Shown here one piece after another: positions 53,663 to 64,000 of a DNA stretch of 64,000 nt. The stretch is taken from assembly GCF_001642475.1 (NCBI RefSeq), contig NW_019173933.1, positions 1 through 64,000 on the forward strand, in the 5' to 3' direction. Source of the DNA: Fonsecaea monophora. Lineage: Eukaryota > Ascomycota > Eurotiomycetes > Chaetothyriales > Herpotrichiellaceae. The stretch's first letter is position 1. The number at the start of each line of letters is the position of its first letter. The translations under genes were made by a program, and so were the position numbers. A model generated the notes under the pieces. It searched no databases, was not told the DNA's origin, and saw only the letters and a program-made list of their open reading frames with translations.

Positions 53663-56600
53663 ATGGCATCGGCTCAAGATGATGACATGTATCTCTTCCA
53701 GAATGCCCTCGGCCAAACCCCAGCATTTGCTGGTCAAGACTTCGACGCATTTCTGGAAACTCCACTCCCAGACCTCGACCAGACAACCTCGCCTCCGGGC
53801 TTCCTCAACCCGAATGACTTAACGATAAAGCGGGAAGTGGACTCTTTCAGTCCGCTTCCTCACAATGATGCGTTTGCGCGCACATCTAGAGGGTCTGCCT
53901 CAGGGTCTAGCAGCTCCTCTTCCGAAGACCCTGCGGACCGTACACGCCACATGTCCGCAGCTTCAACAGCCTCCCCTCCAGCGCACGAAGTGGTACAGAG
54001 CAACTGGGGAAGCGGGATAAATGGGTTTTCAATATCTTCAGATGACAATCTATTTGAGGACACCGCTATGGCCGGCCTGGATCAAGATTTCGAGGCAAGT
54101 AATCAGCAGATGGCTTCCGATTTCGACTTCGATACGGCTGCTAGCACACCTAGCGGATTTGACCCGGCGGACAAGCGCAATAAGATCAAACGTACGATAA
54201 TGAATCAACCCTTCAACCGACAAGTCGATTTTTCCAAGTTTGGAAAGCAGGCTCCGACCGCACAACTACCGAATGGGCAACCTCAGTTCTTCTTTGCCGG
54301 ATCCAGGGAGGCCTCACCTTTGAATGCAATGCTGCCCTCTGCGCAGGGACAGTCCCCATGGAGCAAGCACTCTCCATCCTCTGGTTTGGAGGAAACCTTC
54401 AACCACATCACCATGAATGGCGATTCACCTGGTAACGCGACATTCTCACCTAATCTCCAGTTTTCGTCTACCGGATTCAGTTTTGATGCGGACTCAAGTG
54501 CAACCCCTTCTACTTTCACTAAAGATATCTCTTCTCCACCATCCACGGTCAATTCTACCGAAGGATCACCAACCCTGATAGTACATCCAACCTCGCTCAA
54601 ATCCCGTGTTGAAACTCAGATACCGATTAAGATGACACTCTCGCCACTTCCACCTGGCGTCAAGAAACTAAGGCTCCCAAGACACACAGTATCCAAGCCC
54701 AAGTTCCTCGCCAAACCAGAGGTCCCGCGGTCGTCAGAGATTTTGGAGCTGCATACGTCGTTGGTTTGCACAAGCGCCATGCAAGACAGGGTGAAGTTGC
54801 AACGGGCATTGGCACGCGCGAGGGGCGAAGACCCAGGTCCTTATGCTCGATCGAGTCCTGCTTCCGTCGAATCAAGCACCTCGAAAGATGATGAGGATAA
54901 GCCTTTGAATGGCGGTGAGGTTCGCATTTGTGCGGGATGCATACAGCGGGAGAGGAAAAGGGCCTCGAGGAAGAAGCAGAAGAAGCCTGAGGAAGAAGAG
55001 CTTTTCCAGAGAGATGAGGAAAGGAGAGTGGTCGTTTTCAACACCAATGAAATAAAAGAATGGGTTGAGGCTCCTCGTGAGACCAGCGGCAGCGAAGCCC
55101 AAAATGCGTCTTCTTCAGCCGCGGTGCAAGTGGAGCTACCGATGCGGATTGCCTGCTATTGTCGGCACCAAAACGAGAAAATGGGCTTCCAAGTGATATT
55201 CACAATCAAGGACTGTCGAGATAAAGTCATCGCTCAGGCCATGACCAACGCTATCATGATCACAGATGATCACAAAACTCACAATCCACCAGCGGTCATC
55301 CCGAATCAACAGGCACCTTTGCCAACTCCGGGACCACAGTTACCAGGAGCAGGCGTCTTCTCCAGTACTGATCACGAGGTGCAGCCTCAGACACAGGTCA
55401 TCAATGCCAAAATGTCTAGGCAGGCGTATTCCATGACTGATCTGCATGCGTTACAGCAGACTTTCACCCCCAATTTCCCCCTGGCCCCAGCGAACACACC
55501 ATATGCCATTCCGGCGACTGCCTCAAGCCAGGCACTGGCCAATTTCGCACCACGAAATCTTTCCAGACCTGCCTCCCCGAGTGGTCCGTCAGGTCCGACT
55601 TCAAAGAGAAGGAAACAAAGTGGTTCCGGAAAGTTGCCATCTGGCTTGACAATGACTCGTCTCGACACATCGCAGGTACTCCCCGGGGCTTCCACTATGC
55701 CTAATACTGCCGCGTCGTCTCCGTACGCTCCAAATATGGCATCGTACATCGGACCGAACGATCGCGCATTTGCGATGCCTGCTACCCGGCCTGCACCTTA
55801 CGGCAATAGTCCTCCAACACCCAATGGAGTTGAACCTTCATTCGCTGCCAATATCAACCGCTCTGTGAGTCACGAAAATCTCCCGCGGCAAGTAATGATA
55901 TCAGCGCCACCCTCCCGTCAGCCAAGCAGACCTGGTAGTCCCGGCTCTGCTAGGAACAGCTTTGGAGCTGCCGATGCCGCCTTCGGTCAAGCGGTTAGCA
56001 ACCAATTAATGGCACAACCTGCTCGACGGCCACCGCCGCTGATCCACAAATTGGTACCCGCCGAAGGATCTGTGACAGGAGGCACGGAAGTCACCTTGCT
56101 GGGCAATGGCTTCTACCAAGGCCTCGAGGTCATGTTCGGCGATACTGAGGCCACGACCACGACATTTTGGGGAGAAAAATGTCTGAACTGCATTGCACCT
56201 CCAGCTCTTCAGCCAGGCGTTGTCCCCGTTGTATTTAAGCACGATCACCCACAATACTCACCAGTGCCACAACAATCCCAGACCCGGCCATCCCTCTTTA
56301 CTTATGTGGATGATAGGGAATTGGAGATGTTCCGCCTAGCACTACGTACCCTTGGTAAGCAGCTACAACATCCAACGGATGATCCATACTCGGCCGCCCA
56401 GCAGCTTCTGCAAGGACAGCCTCATTCTATGTGGCTCGCACACGGGAGCTATGGACTAGGTGGAGGACATCAGCGCATGCACGGACACATGGCTGGAGGT
56501 CCGATGGATACGCTCGAGTTAGAAGCTATGATGTTACAGGTACTGGAGCAAATGGACTCCCAAAGGCTATTTAGAGCCCCCAAGTTTGATTTGTGTCGTC

Positions 56601-57870
56601 CATCTGGTCTCACCTTGCTGCATTTGGCAGCTTCGTTGGGCCTTACGCGATTCGTTGCTGGACTGCTCTCGAGGGGAGCAGATCCCAATATAGTCGACAA
56701 TAACGGCCACACACCGATGCATCATGCTGCCATGAACGGCCATACGCATGTGATACATCGACTGCGCTTGACGGGGGCTAACCACAAAGCCCGCAGTATC
56801 CGCCATTTTACGCCTGCTGACCTGGCGACATCATTACTTGCCTACCAGGCCACAATATCGCCCATGGAACACTATCGGTCACGGAGTGCTGGAGGGACAC
56901 CGATGCGACTGCATAGTCGTAGCTCCTCCTCTCTTCGCTCATTCTGGGAGAATGCCTCGAGCCATTATGCCACTTCTGATACGGACGGCTCAGACGTTTC
57001 GGACGATTTTGACGACGAGACGCCGACCAGAGTCACTTCCGAGGAACCGGATCTTTCGCAGGTGCTCGGGCAGAGAAATCGCAAGCAAGCCGTTAGTGTG
57101 CCTCCATCCCGAAGGGGTAGCATGCCACCGACGACGTCTCAAGCATCAAGTTTCCCCCCAGAGAATGTCCCAAGTGCAGCACCGGCAATGGCTCCATCAG
57201 CGTTCATGCTCGCGTGGAGAGATCATCTGGTAGCTCAACTACAACAATTCAATGAGAACGCCCAATCAGTTATGCCTAGTCTCGCCAACCTGAATGGCCC
57301 TCTCGCAGCTATCCAGGAGTATCAGGCATATCCTATGATGCGCCGTGTAAGCGCTCTTTTCCCTCAACGTTCAGGTTCCAGACAGCTGCAACCAGGCCAG
57401 CGTGAAGGCTGGTGGGAGACTTTGACGGGCAGATCATCCCCTTCTGCTCCATCTTCGCCTCCGGCCTATAGCGATCTATATCCAGAAGCAAAAGAAGGGA
57501 CGGATCAGGACTGGAGCATTAAAAAGGCATCCACTCTGCAAGCCGTAACCGATGCTGCAGCAGACCTCCAGTTTGAGCAGCAAACCGCCAGTGAAAACGC
57601 CGAAGGGAGTACCACCTCTGGGAATGCTACTGCCTTGATAAGGAAGCCGATCGAAAAAGTCGAGCTGAGCCGGGATCGGAAATTGTTCTTCTTCTGGGTA
57701 AGTTGAAAATGGGCCAATTCTTCGTTTCGAACGCTGACATGCCACAGATCCCATTACTTGCAATCGTTCTAGCATTGATGATTCGCAACTCTGGCATTAC
57801 CGATATTTTTGCCTTTTCTAGTAGCCGGACACAGCCTCTTGCCAATCAAGAGGCGGTTGGTGTTTTCTAA
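53663..57870 (+). CDS. ER-anchored transcription factor, Mga2/Spt23-like (IPT, ankyrin, TM), 2 exons
   Basis: CDS join 53663..57697, 57748..57870, 1385 residues. Regions in order: disordered N-terminus; Mga2-type domain (about 310-540, including MTLSPLPPGVKKLRLPRHT, VRICAGCIQRERKR, RIACYCRHQNEKMGF); disordered Ser/Pro-rich part; IPT/TIG fold (about 790-880, KLVPAEGSVTGGTEVTLLGNGF); ankyrin repeats (about 975-1050, LTLLHLAASLGLTRFVAGLL, NGHTPMHHAA); and a C-terminal hydrophobic anchor (about 1341-1358). In yeast these factors sit in the ER membrane and are released by Rsp5 and the proteasome to switch on the delta-9 desaturase gene when membranes need unsaturated lipid. A PPAY motif at 1266-1269 could be a WW-ligase docking site. 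The last 50-base intron must be spliced to encode the full anchor. Start ATG 53663 has a strong context. Confidence 0.92.
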
Positions 57871-58472
57871 GATGTTTTTGGTCATGGAGACGCCTTGTAC
57901 GAGTCAATGGGTGTTTAGCAGCGAATCACGGTTTTTCTTTTTCGAAAGGAAGCGCGAGCTCTCAGATGGTGGCTACGTAGTATCTATATATGAATGAGCG
58001 CAGTGATAAACATGGACTTTGTTTCGAGAATAATGCAAATGAGACTTGACCTAAGCGGAAACATCTTTGCACCACTCGATCGCCAGTATGTAACACACAG
58101 ACAGACAGACACCAAGCAAAGGTGTCGTCGCTGTTCCTGGGTCGCCAATCGGATACCAAGATCCGAGCCGCCCTTCGGCTACTGAATCAAAGATCGAAAA
58201 GTGCGCAATTTGGAGCTTGTACCTTTTCGACCATTCAAGCTTTTCTCCCACGTGGACGTCCTGATTCGACGACTGCAGTTCACGATCCATGGGACCGGCA
58301 CACGACTTCGACGAGTGAATCTCATCGCTACGACTACTCAGGCAATGTCTGTTGCCCGAAATACACCTCGTCCACCGCCCTACCCGTACACGTTGGCCGT
58401 GTTAAAGTCTCCGTTACGGCAGCCTCGAACCCCTCTCCCGACACCCGAGTGCGTCCCGAGGATTGTGTCGCC
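57871..58472. other. Intergenic, Mga2-like to Trm9
   Basis: 602 bases. The open frame at 58122-58601 runs into the methyltransferase start but begins with GTG and lacks conservation before the ATG at 58473. Confidence 0.5.
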
Positions 58473-59315
58473 ATGGACAGTACTTTGGAATACGAGAAGA
58501 AGCATGTGCACGAAGTGTACGAGGATATAGCGAGTCATTTCTCGTCCACACGATACAAGGTTCGCACGTCGTCCGGCAGCTCAGCGGCGCATTCAAGTTG
58601 ATCAACGTGGCAGCCGTGGCCTGTAGTCGACCAGTTTCTCCGACGTCTGCCCCCTGGGTCTGTCGGTCTTGACGTGGGCTGTGGAAATGGGAAGAACTTG
58701 ACTGTAAACAAGGATGTCTTCATTATTGCTTCGGATAGGTAAAGTCGACAAAAAGCCAAAGAGCAACATAAGCCAGCTAACCGTGCTTGAAGGTCAAACG
58801 CCCTGGTAGAGATCGCCCACCGCCGTCCACCGCATAGTGCCATCGTCGCAGACACCCTTAGCCTTCCACATCCAAGTGATTTGTTCGATTTCGCAATCTC
58901 CATCGCGGTTATACACCACCTATCTTCCAACGCACGACGGGTTCAGGCTATCAGAGAAATCTTGCAGACCTTAAGACCACCTTCCAAATCTCATCGAGGG
59001 GGCGGAGAAAGAGAAGGGGGAGGCCAGGCATTGATATTCGTTTGGGCACTGGAGCAGAAAGGTAGCCGACGGGGTTGGGACCGCGGCCACGAGCAGGACG
59101 TGCTTGTACCCTGGGTTCTCAAGCCGGATGTCGCCTCCAAATCCAAATCGGAGGCTCAAATGCCCGATCCACCCATCTCAGTAACATACCATCGATACTA
59201 TCATCTGTATCGGGATGGCGAGTTGCAAGAGGACGCCATTGCTGCCGGCGCAAGGGTAGTCGAGTCTGGTTATGATCGAGACAACTGGTGGATCATCCTC
59301 TCCCGACAAGACTGA
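58473..59315 (+). CDS. trm9: tRNA wobble-uridine (cm5U34) methyltransferase, Trm9-like, 3 exons
   Basis: CDS join 58473..58559, 58614..58738, 58793..59315, 244 residues. The SAM-binding motif I is VGLDVGCGNGKN and the Rossmann core continues through FDFAISIAVIHHLS. C-terminal signatures of Trm9 are HEQDVLVPWVLK and YHRYYHLYRDGELQED, then DNWWIIL. The enzyme methylates cm5U34 to mcm5U34 in tRNAs for Arg and Glu with the adaptor Trm112. Both introns are 54 bases and GT-AG. The protein is slightly shorter than yeast Trm9. It is convergent with the Myb gene. Confidence 0.93.
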
Positions 59316-59724
59316 GATATCAGTAATTATCTCCTTGCGCTTGTTTGAGCAACACAGAGATACCGCCCATACATACGACCAGACTCCGAAAGACGCATCT
59401 TGTTGTTGGCGCCTGGTGTCTCAAATCCGATTCCAGTCTCAAGTGTTTGCAGCGTCATCCCAGTTCGACTTGGGACAACGCGTTCACAGATCACATTATC
59501 CCTCGTTCGCAGCCGGCCGTCTGCGCGATTCGGAGGTGTTGGGGTATCAAATCACTATATTACAGCTTCTTACTGCCCATCACAGCAGGGGTAATCAAAG
59601 CAAATGCAAACAATCCATCATCAAAACCCGGAATCATGGTGCCTCTCTGTTCATACCGATTTTATTCAAACATGCTTCGCTCAAACACAAGACAACATCA
59701 GGCCAATTCTTTCATTTTCATCTT
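59316..59724. other. Convergent 3' spacer, Trm9 / Myb
   Basis: 409 bases between two 3' ends; frames here have no conservation. Confidence 0.45.
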
Positions 59725-60653
59725 TCAGCGAAAAGGAGCATGGCGGCCTCTTGGGTGGTTGTACAGATGAGGATGGTAAGGGTCTGGGGTGTGGTAAGGT
59801 GGTGCTGAAAACGCAGGCAGTCCCGCCGTGAGCTCTGCCAGGGAAGGGAGTTGCTGAGGGCCCTGTAAACCCGTCTCTGAAGGCATCGAGTCTCGTCGTA
59901 AGGGGCGCGCTGGAGGTACTCCATGTCGGAGTGGTGGTCTTGGAGGTAGAGATGAAGGCTCGATCCCGCTATTGGCGTTGGTCAAGGAAAATGGAACCAC
60001 ACCGGCCCGCTTCGCCATCTCATGTTCACCCATCTGCCAGTGCATTGCTTCGACGGCTCTCCATGGCATCGCCATCTCCTCTGCAACTCTCGCCCACATG
60101 TCGGCTCGAAACCTTTGATTCAAAGAAGATTAGTCGACGGGGATTTCCCAAAGGAGACAAGATGACAGAGCAGCAAGAACAGTTGTACAAGATCTTTCTT
60201 GACAGCGACGTTGGGGACAAACTGCGATCGGGTGCGACGTTTCTCAACATACCTCTCGTACAACCTTGCGAGCTTATTTTTGCGGTCCTCATCCCACTCA
60301 CTTCTCCGCTCGAGATAATTCTGATAGTGGAGTCTACAACTGATGGCGCTGCGTCCGGGCAGGTGCTTGCTGATATCCTCCCACTTCATGCCATCCTGGC
60401 GAAGCTGGATGATTTTGGCGTCCTCCTCCGGGGACCACTTGGACTGTTTCTTCGCCGGAGATTGGATTGGGTGGTCCTGGCTAGAGGAGAGTCTCTTCGC
60501 AGGCACCGCCGGCCGCGGCTGGGGCGGTGGCAGAGGAGCCACGCTGGTGGCAACACTGGACGGCACCGACTCTGATCGAGATACTGAGGCGGGAGAGCTG
60601 GTTGACTGGCCGTCGTCCTCTTCAGTCGGTTTGAGCAGCGACGAGATATCCAC
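59725..60653 (-). CDS. Myb/SANT DNA-binding protein, 2 exons, AUG not found
   Basis: Conserved part: complement of 60253..60653 and 59725..60112, 262 residues if counted from GTG at 60653. A Ser/Pro-rich N-terminus with the conserved DISSLL segment precedes a Myb repeat at about 70-120 (KWSPEEDAKIIQLRQDGMKWEDISKHLPGR, then SAISCRLHYQNYLE). A second, Myb-like helix pair follows (FRADMWARVAEEM, PWRAVEAMHWQMGE), joined across a 140-base GT-AG intron. The C-terminal tail is Pro-rich. In the conserved frame a TGA stands 66-68 bases before the GTG, and no ATG lies between them; an ATG at 60730 is in another frame. It is probably a nuclear transcription regulator of unknown targets. Start codon uncertain. 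Confidence 0.8.
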
Positions 60654-60730
60654 GATGGGTGATGAGACGAGGTTTTGGTTCGTGAAGGATGGAGGGAGGG
60701 TTGTTGCCGGAATTCAGTGGGTGCTGCCAT

Positions 60731-63700
60731 ACACGAAGAAGACGGGAATGGACAGAAAAAGAAGTCGAGGAGGGATTCCTGGAGATCAGGCTGAGAAAGC
60801 GAGCACAGGCGGAACACCACAGAGGACTACTAATGGCAGGAGAAAAGCTCGCTTCCGATGAGAGTGTGGGTTGGGTCTTTGGCGAGACCGAGCGATGGCG
60901 CCGGCGTTTCTAGGTTGTAGACTTCTGGCAGACAGGGTCGGGAAACAAGACCCGGGAGAGGCTATGTAGGACAATGGCTTCATTCGAAGATTCCAGGGAA
61001 CAACCCACACTACAAGGCGGGATTAGAGTGAACGTTTGGGGGGGGGAACACACAAAGGACATTGTCCACAGGATGGAGATATATATCAAGGAGGAAGACG
61101 AGGAGGGGACAACAGGGTGGATTTGTTTTTCGGCAAAAGATGCGGTCAAGGAGAGCGGGTCGGTGCGGCGGCAGCCTTCCATCGATCGCTGTTCCTTTTC
61201 GCACACACGCATTCGTGGCAGACTGGGCGGAGTGGAAGAAAGTCCCTGGGGCTCGACCGAGTCGTAAGTCGGCCAGATCCATCTCCACGCTCTCTGGGTT
61301 TTTTTTGCCCTGGCCGTGGATGGTGGGCTGCGCAAACTATACTTGTACACAGGATATGAAATGCAGCTCGCCTCGATCATTCTATCTCCATAGCTTTGCA
61401 GCTTGCAGCGGCTACTGGCGTTTCTGCACGATTCGCTTCCGGTGGTCGCGAGGACTTCTGGGGCAGCTGATATCATTGTCCGTACCTGTTTCTCCCTGCT
61501 CTTGTTTTCCTTGTTTGCTTTCCCGCCTGACCTGGAGAGGGGAGGGGGGGAAAAAGAGATGCAGTAAGGGCGGAAAGGATCCAGTTTCCCTAGGGGTCCC
61601 ATTTCGGCTTCTGGCACTAAAAACGACATGGATAGCTGCATGAGATCGAGAAGGGCGACGGTCGAGGGTCAAAAAAAAGTTGTGAGCGTGACTGTGACTG
61701 TGACCATGACCATGACCTTGTCCAGCATCCCAGTTCTAGACAGGTATCGTGGTGTGCCCGGGCCCCGCCGCTCAAGGTCGATGGATCATGGGAGAGGCTT
61801 GCATCACGATGGAGCAAGAAAGACCGGCTACACTACCGCTAGTCGGGCGGAGCAATCCATCACGGCGTCAAACTTGGACGGACCCAGGAGGTGGGTTCAG
61901 GACTTTTACGAAGGCGAACTAAAGAGCCTGACGGCTTCGAAAGTGGGATGGTGGCATACAAGTTCGTCAGATGTCCTGGGAGGGTTCGTCTGCGCTCGCC
62001 GTTGGTGGCAGAAGACTAAGACCAGGCGTGGGAAATGGGACAAGATGACAAGCATGCAAGACATGCTCCTCCCGCTGTCGAGTGCTGTCGAGGGATATAG
62101 AGAGAGGCGAGATGGTCACAAACAGGACTCACTGACGAGCATTTCCGAGGTCGCCGCAGGTCCAGTCTCGAAATGGGCAACTGGGTGTGGCGGTCGCTGT
62201 GGTGTATATTTGGCTCAAAAGGTCAAGAATCTCACCCCATGTCGCGAGCCTCCTTGTTTCATCTCCATTCTTTCCGAGGATCGTCCAACCTGGTCGTTCC
62301 CATGCAGACCGACAGTTACACTTTTTAGTCAGAAAAGGGAAACGCCGTGATCTGGAGGGGGTGGAAACGAGGTGGATTGTTTAGAACTGGCTGGATGACC
62401 GGATGGCTGGCTGGCTGTAACAGCAGATGGTTGAGAGCCGAGCGACGGGTCCAGGGTAGAAGTGTTGGTTGTTGGGAAGCAGTTTGGAGGTAAGACTGCG
62501 AAAGGGCAGAGACAAGAAATTCGCCTTTCTCCTTCTTTCTCCCTCTCTCACTTCACCGCATTGTCACTCGTCTTGTTTTTCCCTCCCAGCAAACTCCGAA
62601 ACGTCTCCAACCCCGTCTCTCAAATGCAGGCCAGGGCAAGCAAACACCCCGTCCAAGCCCATCCCAAGCCATCCCGCCGCCCACGCAGCTCTTAGGCCGT
62701 CCGGGGAAGGCGGGAGAGAGTGCGCTCGGAATCCCACTAGGACAGAGAGGAGTATAGCGGAGCTCCAACAACGCGGAAAAAGCTCTGCGCGGGCTGGAGA
62801 AGATATAGGATGCTGGAACACCCGTGTCTCCAAGTCCGTGTCCGCGGGCGCATGGCTCATGGCCCCTTCCATTCGCCCATCTGCACTGGTGCTGTCGTGG
62901 CATGTTGCGAGACATTTTTTCCCCTTCTCTCTTACCAGATTTGCAGAGTGAAGCGGATAGAAGCCTCTCGTCTCCCACTCAGCCCCCTTGCTCCCCCACT
63001 GGGAAAACACTAGCTAACTAGTTGGTAGTGCTGTAAGCAGCGACAAGGACCATGGCTGGACCAACGGTCCATAGTGCGCTCGATCAGTACCGAGTACATC
63101 CATTCTTCCATCCAGCCAGTCAGCCAGTCAGCAAGACGGCCCATCCTAGCCCATCCCACCGCGCCCATCCTCCACCCGGACAACACCAAGTGCTTCTTCT
63201 GTGCGTCACTTTTCTTCTGGTGTCATACATAGGAGGGATCAACATGTAAATCACCCGCACGAACGAAGGGGTAAAAAAGATACCGTACTGGTACGCTACA
63301 GCCGGCCCCATTCCTCCTTCTCACGCCAGCCAGGGGGCAGAAAAGAGTGGGGACGTGCTACTGTGTTACGAACCGAGTCAGTGTGCCCCGGAACGATCTG
63401 GACTGGATAGGTCACACAAACACGCGCACGGTGTGGGATCTGCATGACTTGTAACATGACGATGCCGACGACAATGCGTCATTATGGTATGCTTTGTATA
63501 GCTTCGACATGAGCAAATAGGGCCATCATCGCCATCATTCTGCCAACAATTTATCAGGCGGTGAAAAGCGGTGAGTTCACCGACTATTCCTGCTTTGATG
63601 TTGGCCAGGTACGTACGCGCACAATTAACATTCGGGTATCCAGGGGGGAAAGATCCTGCCTGCTGCATGGCATGAATCATAGAGGCAAAACGTGTTCGAT

Positions 63701-64000
63701 TGTTGGCTGCCTTGCATCACAACCTTTTGCTGCAGGGTCGCCGGGCCCAAACCTTACAAGCCTGGAGATGACAGCGCACAAGCTGAGAGGAACCCATCTG
63801 CAAATGCAAGGCCGTACGCAAAGCCAAAGACTGGAAGCAAACCTGCTGAGGGCAAACACGTATTTCATACTGCTCTGGCGAGCCGCCTTTTTTCTTTTGC
63901 ATGGGCAAGTCAGCAGATTAGGAGGTCATGTGCCAAAATCGCCCAAGCATGCAAAGCAGTTGGCCGTTGAGACCGAAGCCAGGTCTTCCTTGTCAGAAAG
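60731..64000. other. 3.3-kb region with no convincing gene
   Basis: The plus strand from 60660 to about 62400 is purine-rich (that is, pyrimidine-rich on the minus strand), as in promoters and leaders of minus-strand fungal genes; it lies upstream of the Myb gene. Open frames up to 243 residues (60910-61641, minus; 61628-62350, plus) are low-complexity with no domain. Simple repeats include GTGACT/CATGAC units at 61684-61722, GGCT units near 62402-62418 and CAGT/CAGC units near 63111-63135. Confidence 0.5.
61684..61722. repeat. Degenerate 6-base tandem repeat (GTGACT/CATGAC)
   Basis: Successive hexamers alternating GTGACT-type and CATGAC-type units in a gene-free region. Confidence 0.7.

Noticed and set aside
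60910..61641. 243-codon minus-strand frame
   Set aside because: It is low-complexity, crosses purine-biased sequence and has no recognisable motif or good start context.

Overview
The window is nuclear DNA of a filamentous ascomycete (Pezizomycotina). The evidence is many short introns (about 49-140 bases, mostly GT-AG with fungal branch-point-like CTRAY motifs), compact genes on both strands, roughly 50% GC, and a gene set typical of that group: Mga2/Spt23-like ER-anchored factor, TmpA-like membrane flavoprotein, copper amine oxidase, WLM metalloprotease with an N-terminal ubiquitin-like domain, and RNase H1 with two hybrid-binding domains. The flavour is Eurotiomycete or Chaetothyriales-like, but that placement is a guess. 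I rebuilt 25 protein-coding genes. For spliced genes the exon joins were found by matching reading frame, splice sites and family conservation, and every spliced CDS totals a multiple of three.

Layout. 1-790: AT-rich, possibly transposon-derived edge. 0.8-5 kb: S9 peptidase (-) and RAD57-like recombinase (+), divergent. 5.6-27.2 kb: a long run of + strand genes: copper amine oxidase, WLM metalloprotease, 6-phosphofructo-2-kinase/fructose-2,6-bisphosphatase, Na+/H+ antiporter, RNase H1, DHA2-type MFS exporter, cytochrome P450, and flavocytochrome b2-type dehydrogenase. 27.3-31 kb: RNase H2 subunit A (-) and the centromere protein CENP-C/Mif2 (+) share a divergent promoter carrying an ACGCGT box. 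31.6-39 kb: tubulin cofactor B (-), an acyl-CoA synthetase (-) and a TmpA-like membrane oxidoreductase (+). 40.4-45.2 kb: an unrecognised basic protein (-), a Sae2/CtIP homologue (-) and an F-box/beta-propeller protein (+). 45.9-51.7 kb: a ten-exon CCHC zinc-knuckle protein, a cytochrome b561 membrane protein, an ICMT/steroid-reductase-like membrane protein (-) and a short-chain dehydrogenase. 53.6-60.7 kb: the Mga2-like factor, Trm9 tRNA methyltransferase and a Myb/SANT protein (-) with no in-frame AUG. 60.7-64 kb: no convincing gene.

Most genes are housekeeping genes. Several act in DNA or chromosome maintenance (RAD57, WLM protease, RNase H1, RNase H2A, CENP-C, Sae2), but they are dispersed and do not form an operon-like system. 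The most cluster-like groups are MFS/P450/flavocytochrome (19.5-27.2 kb) and the divergent acyl-CoA synthetase/TmpA pair (33.4-39 kb). I saw no tRNA, rRNA or CRISPR array.
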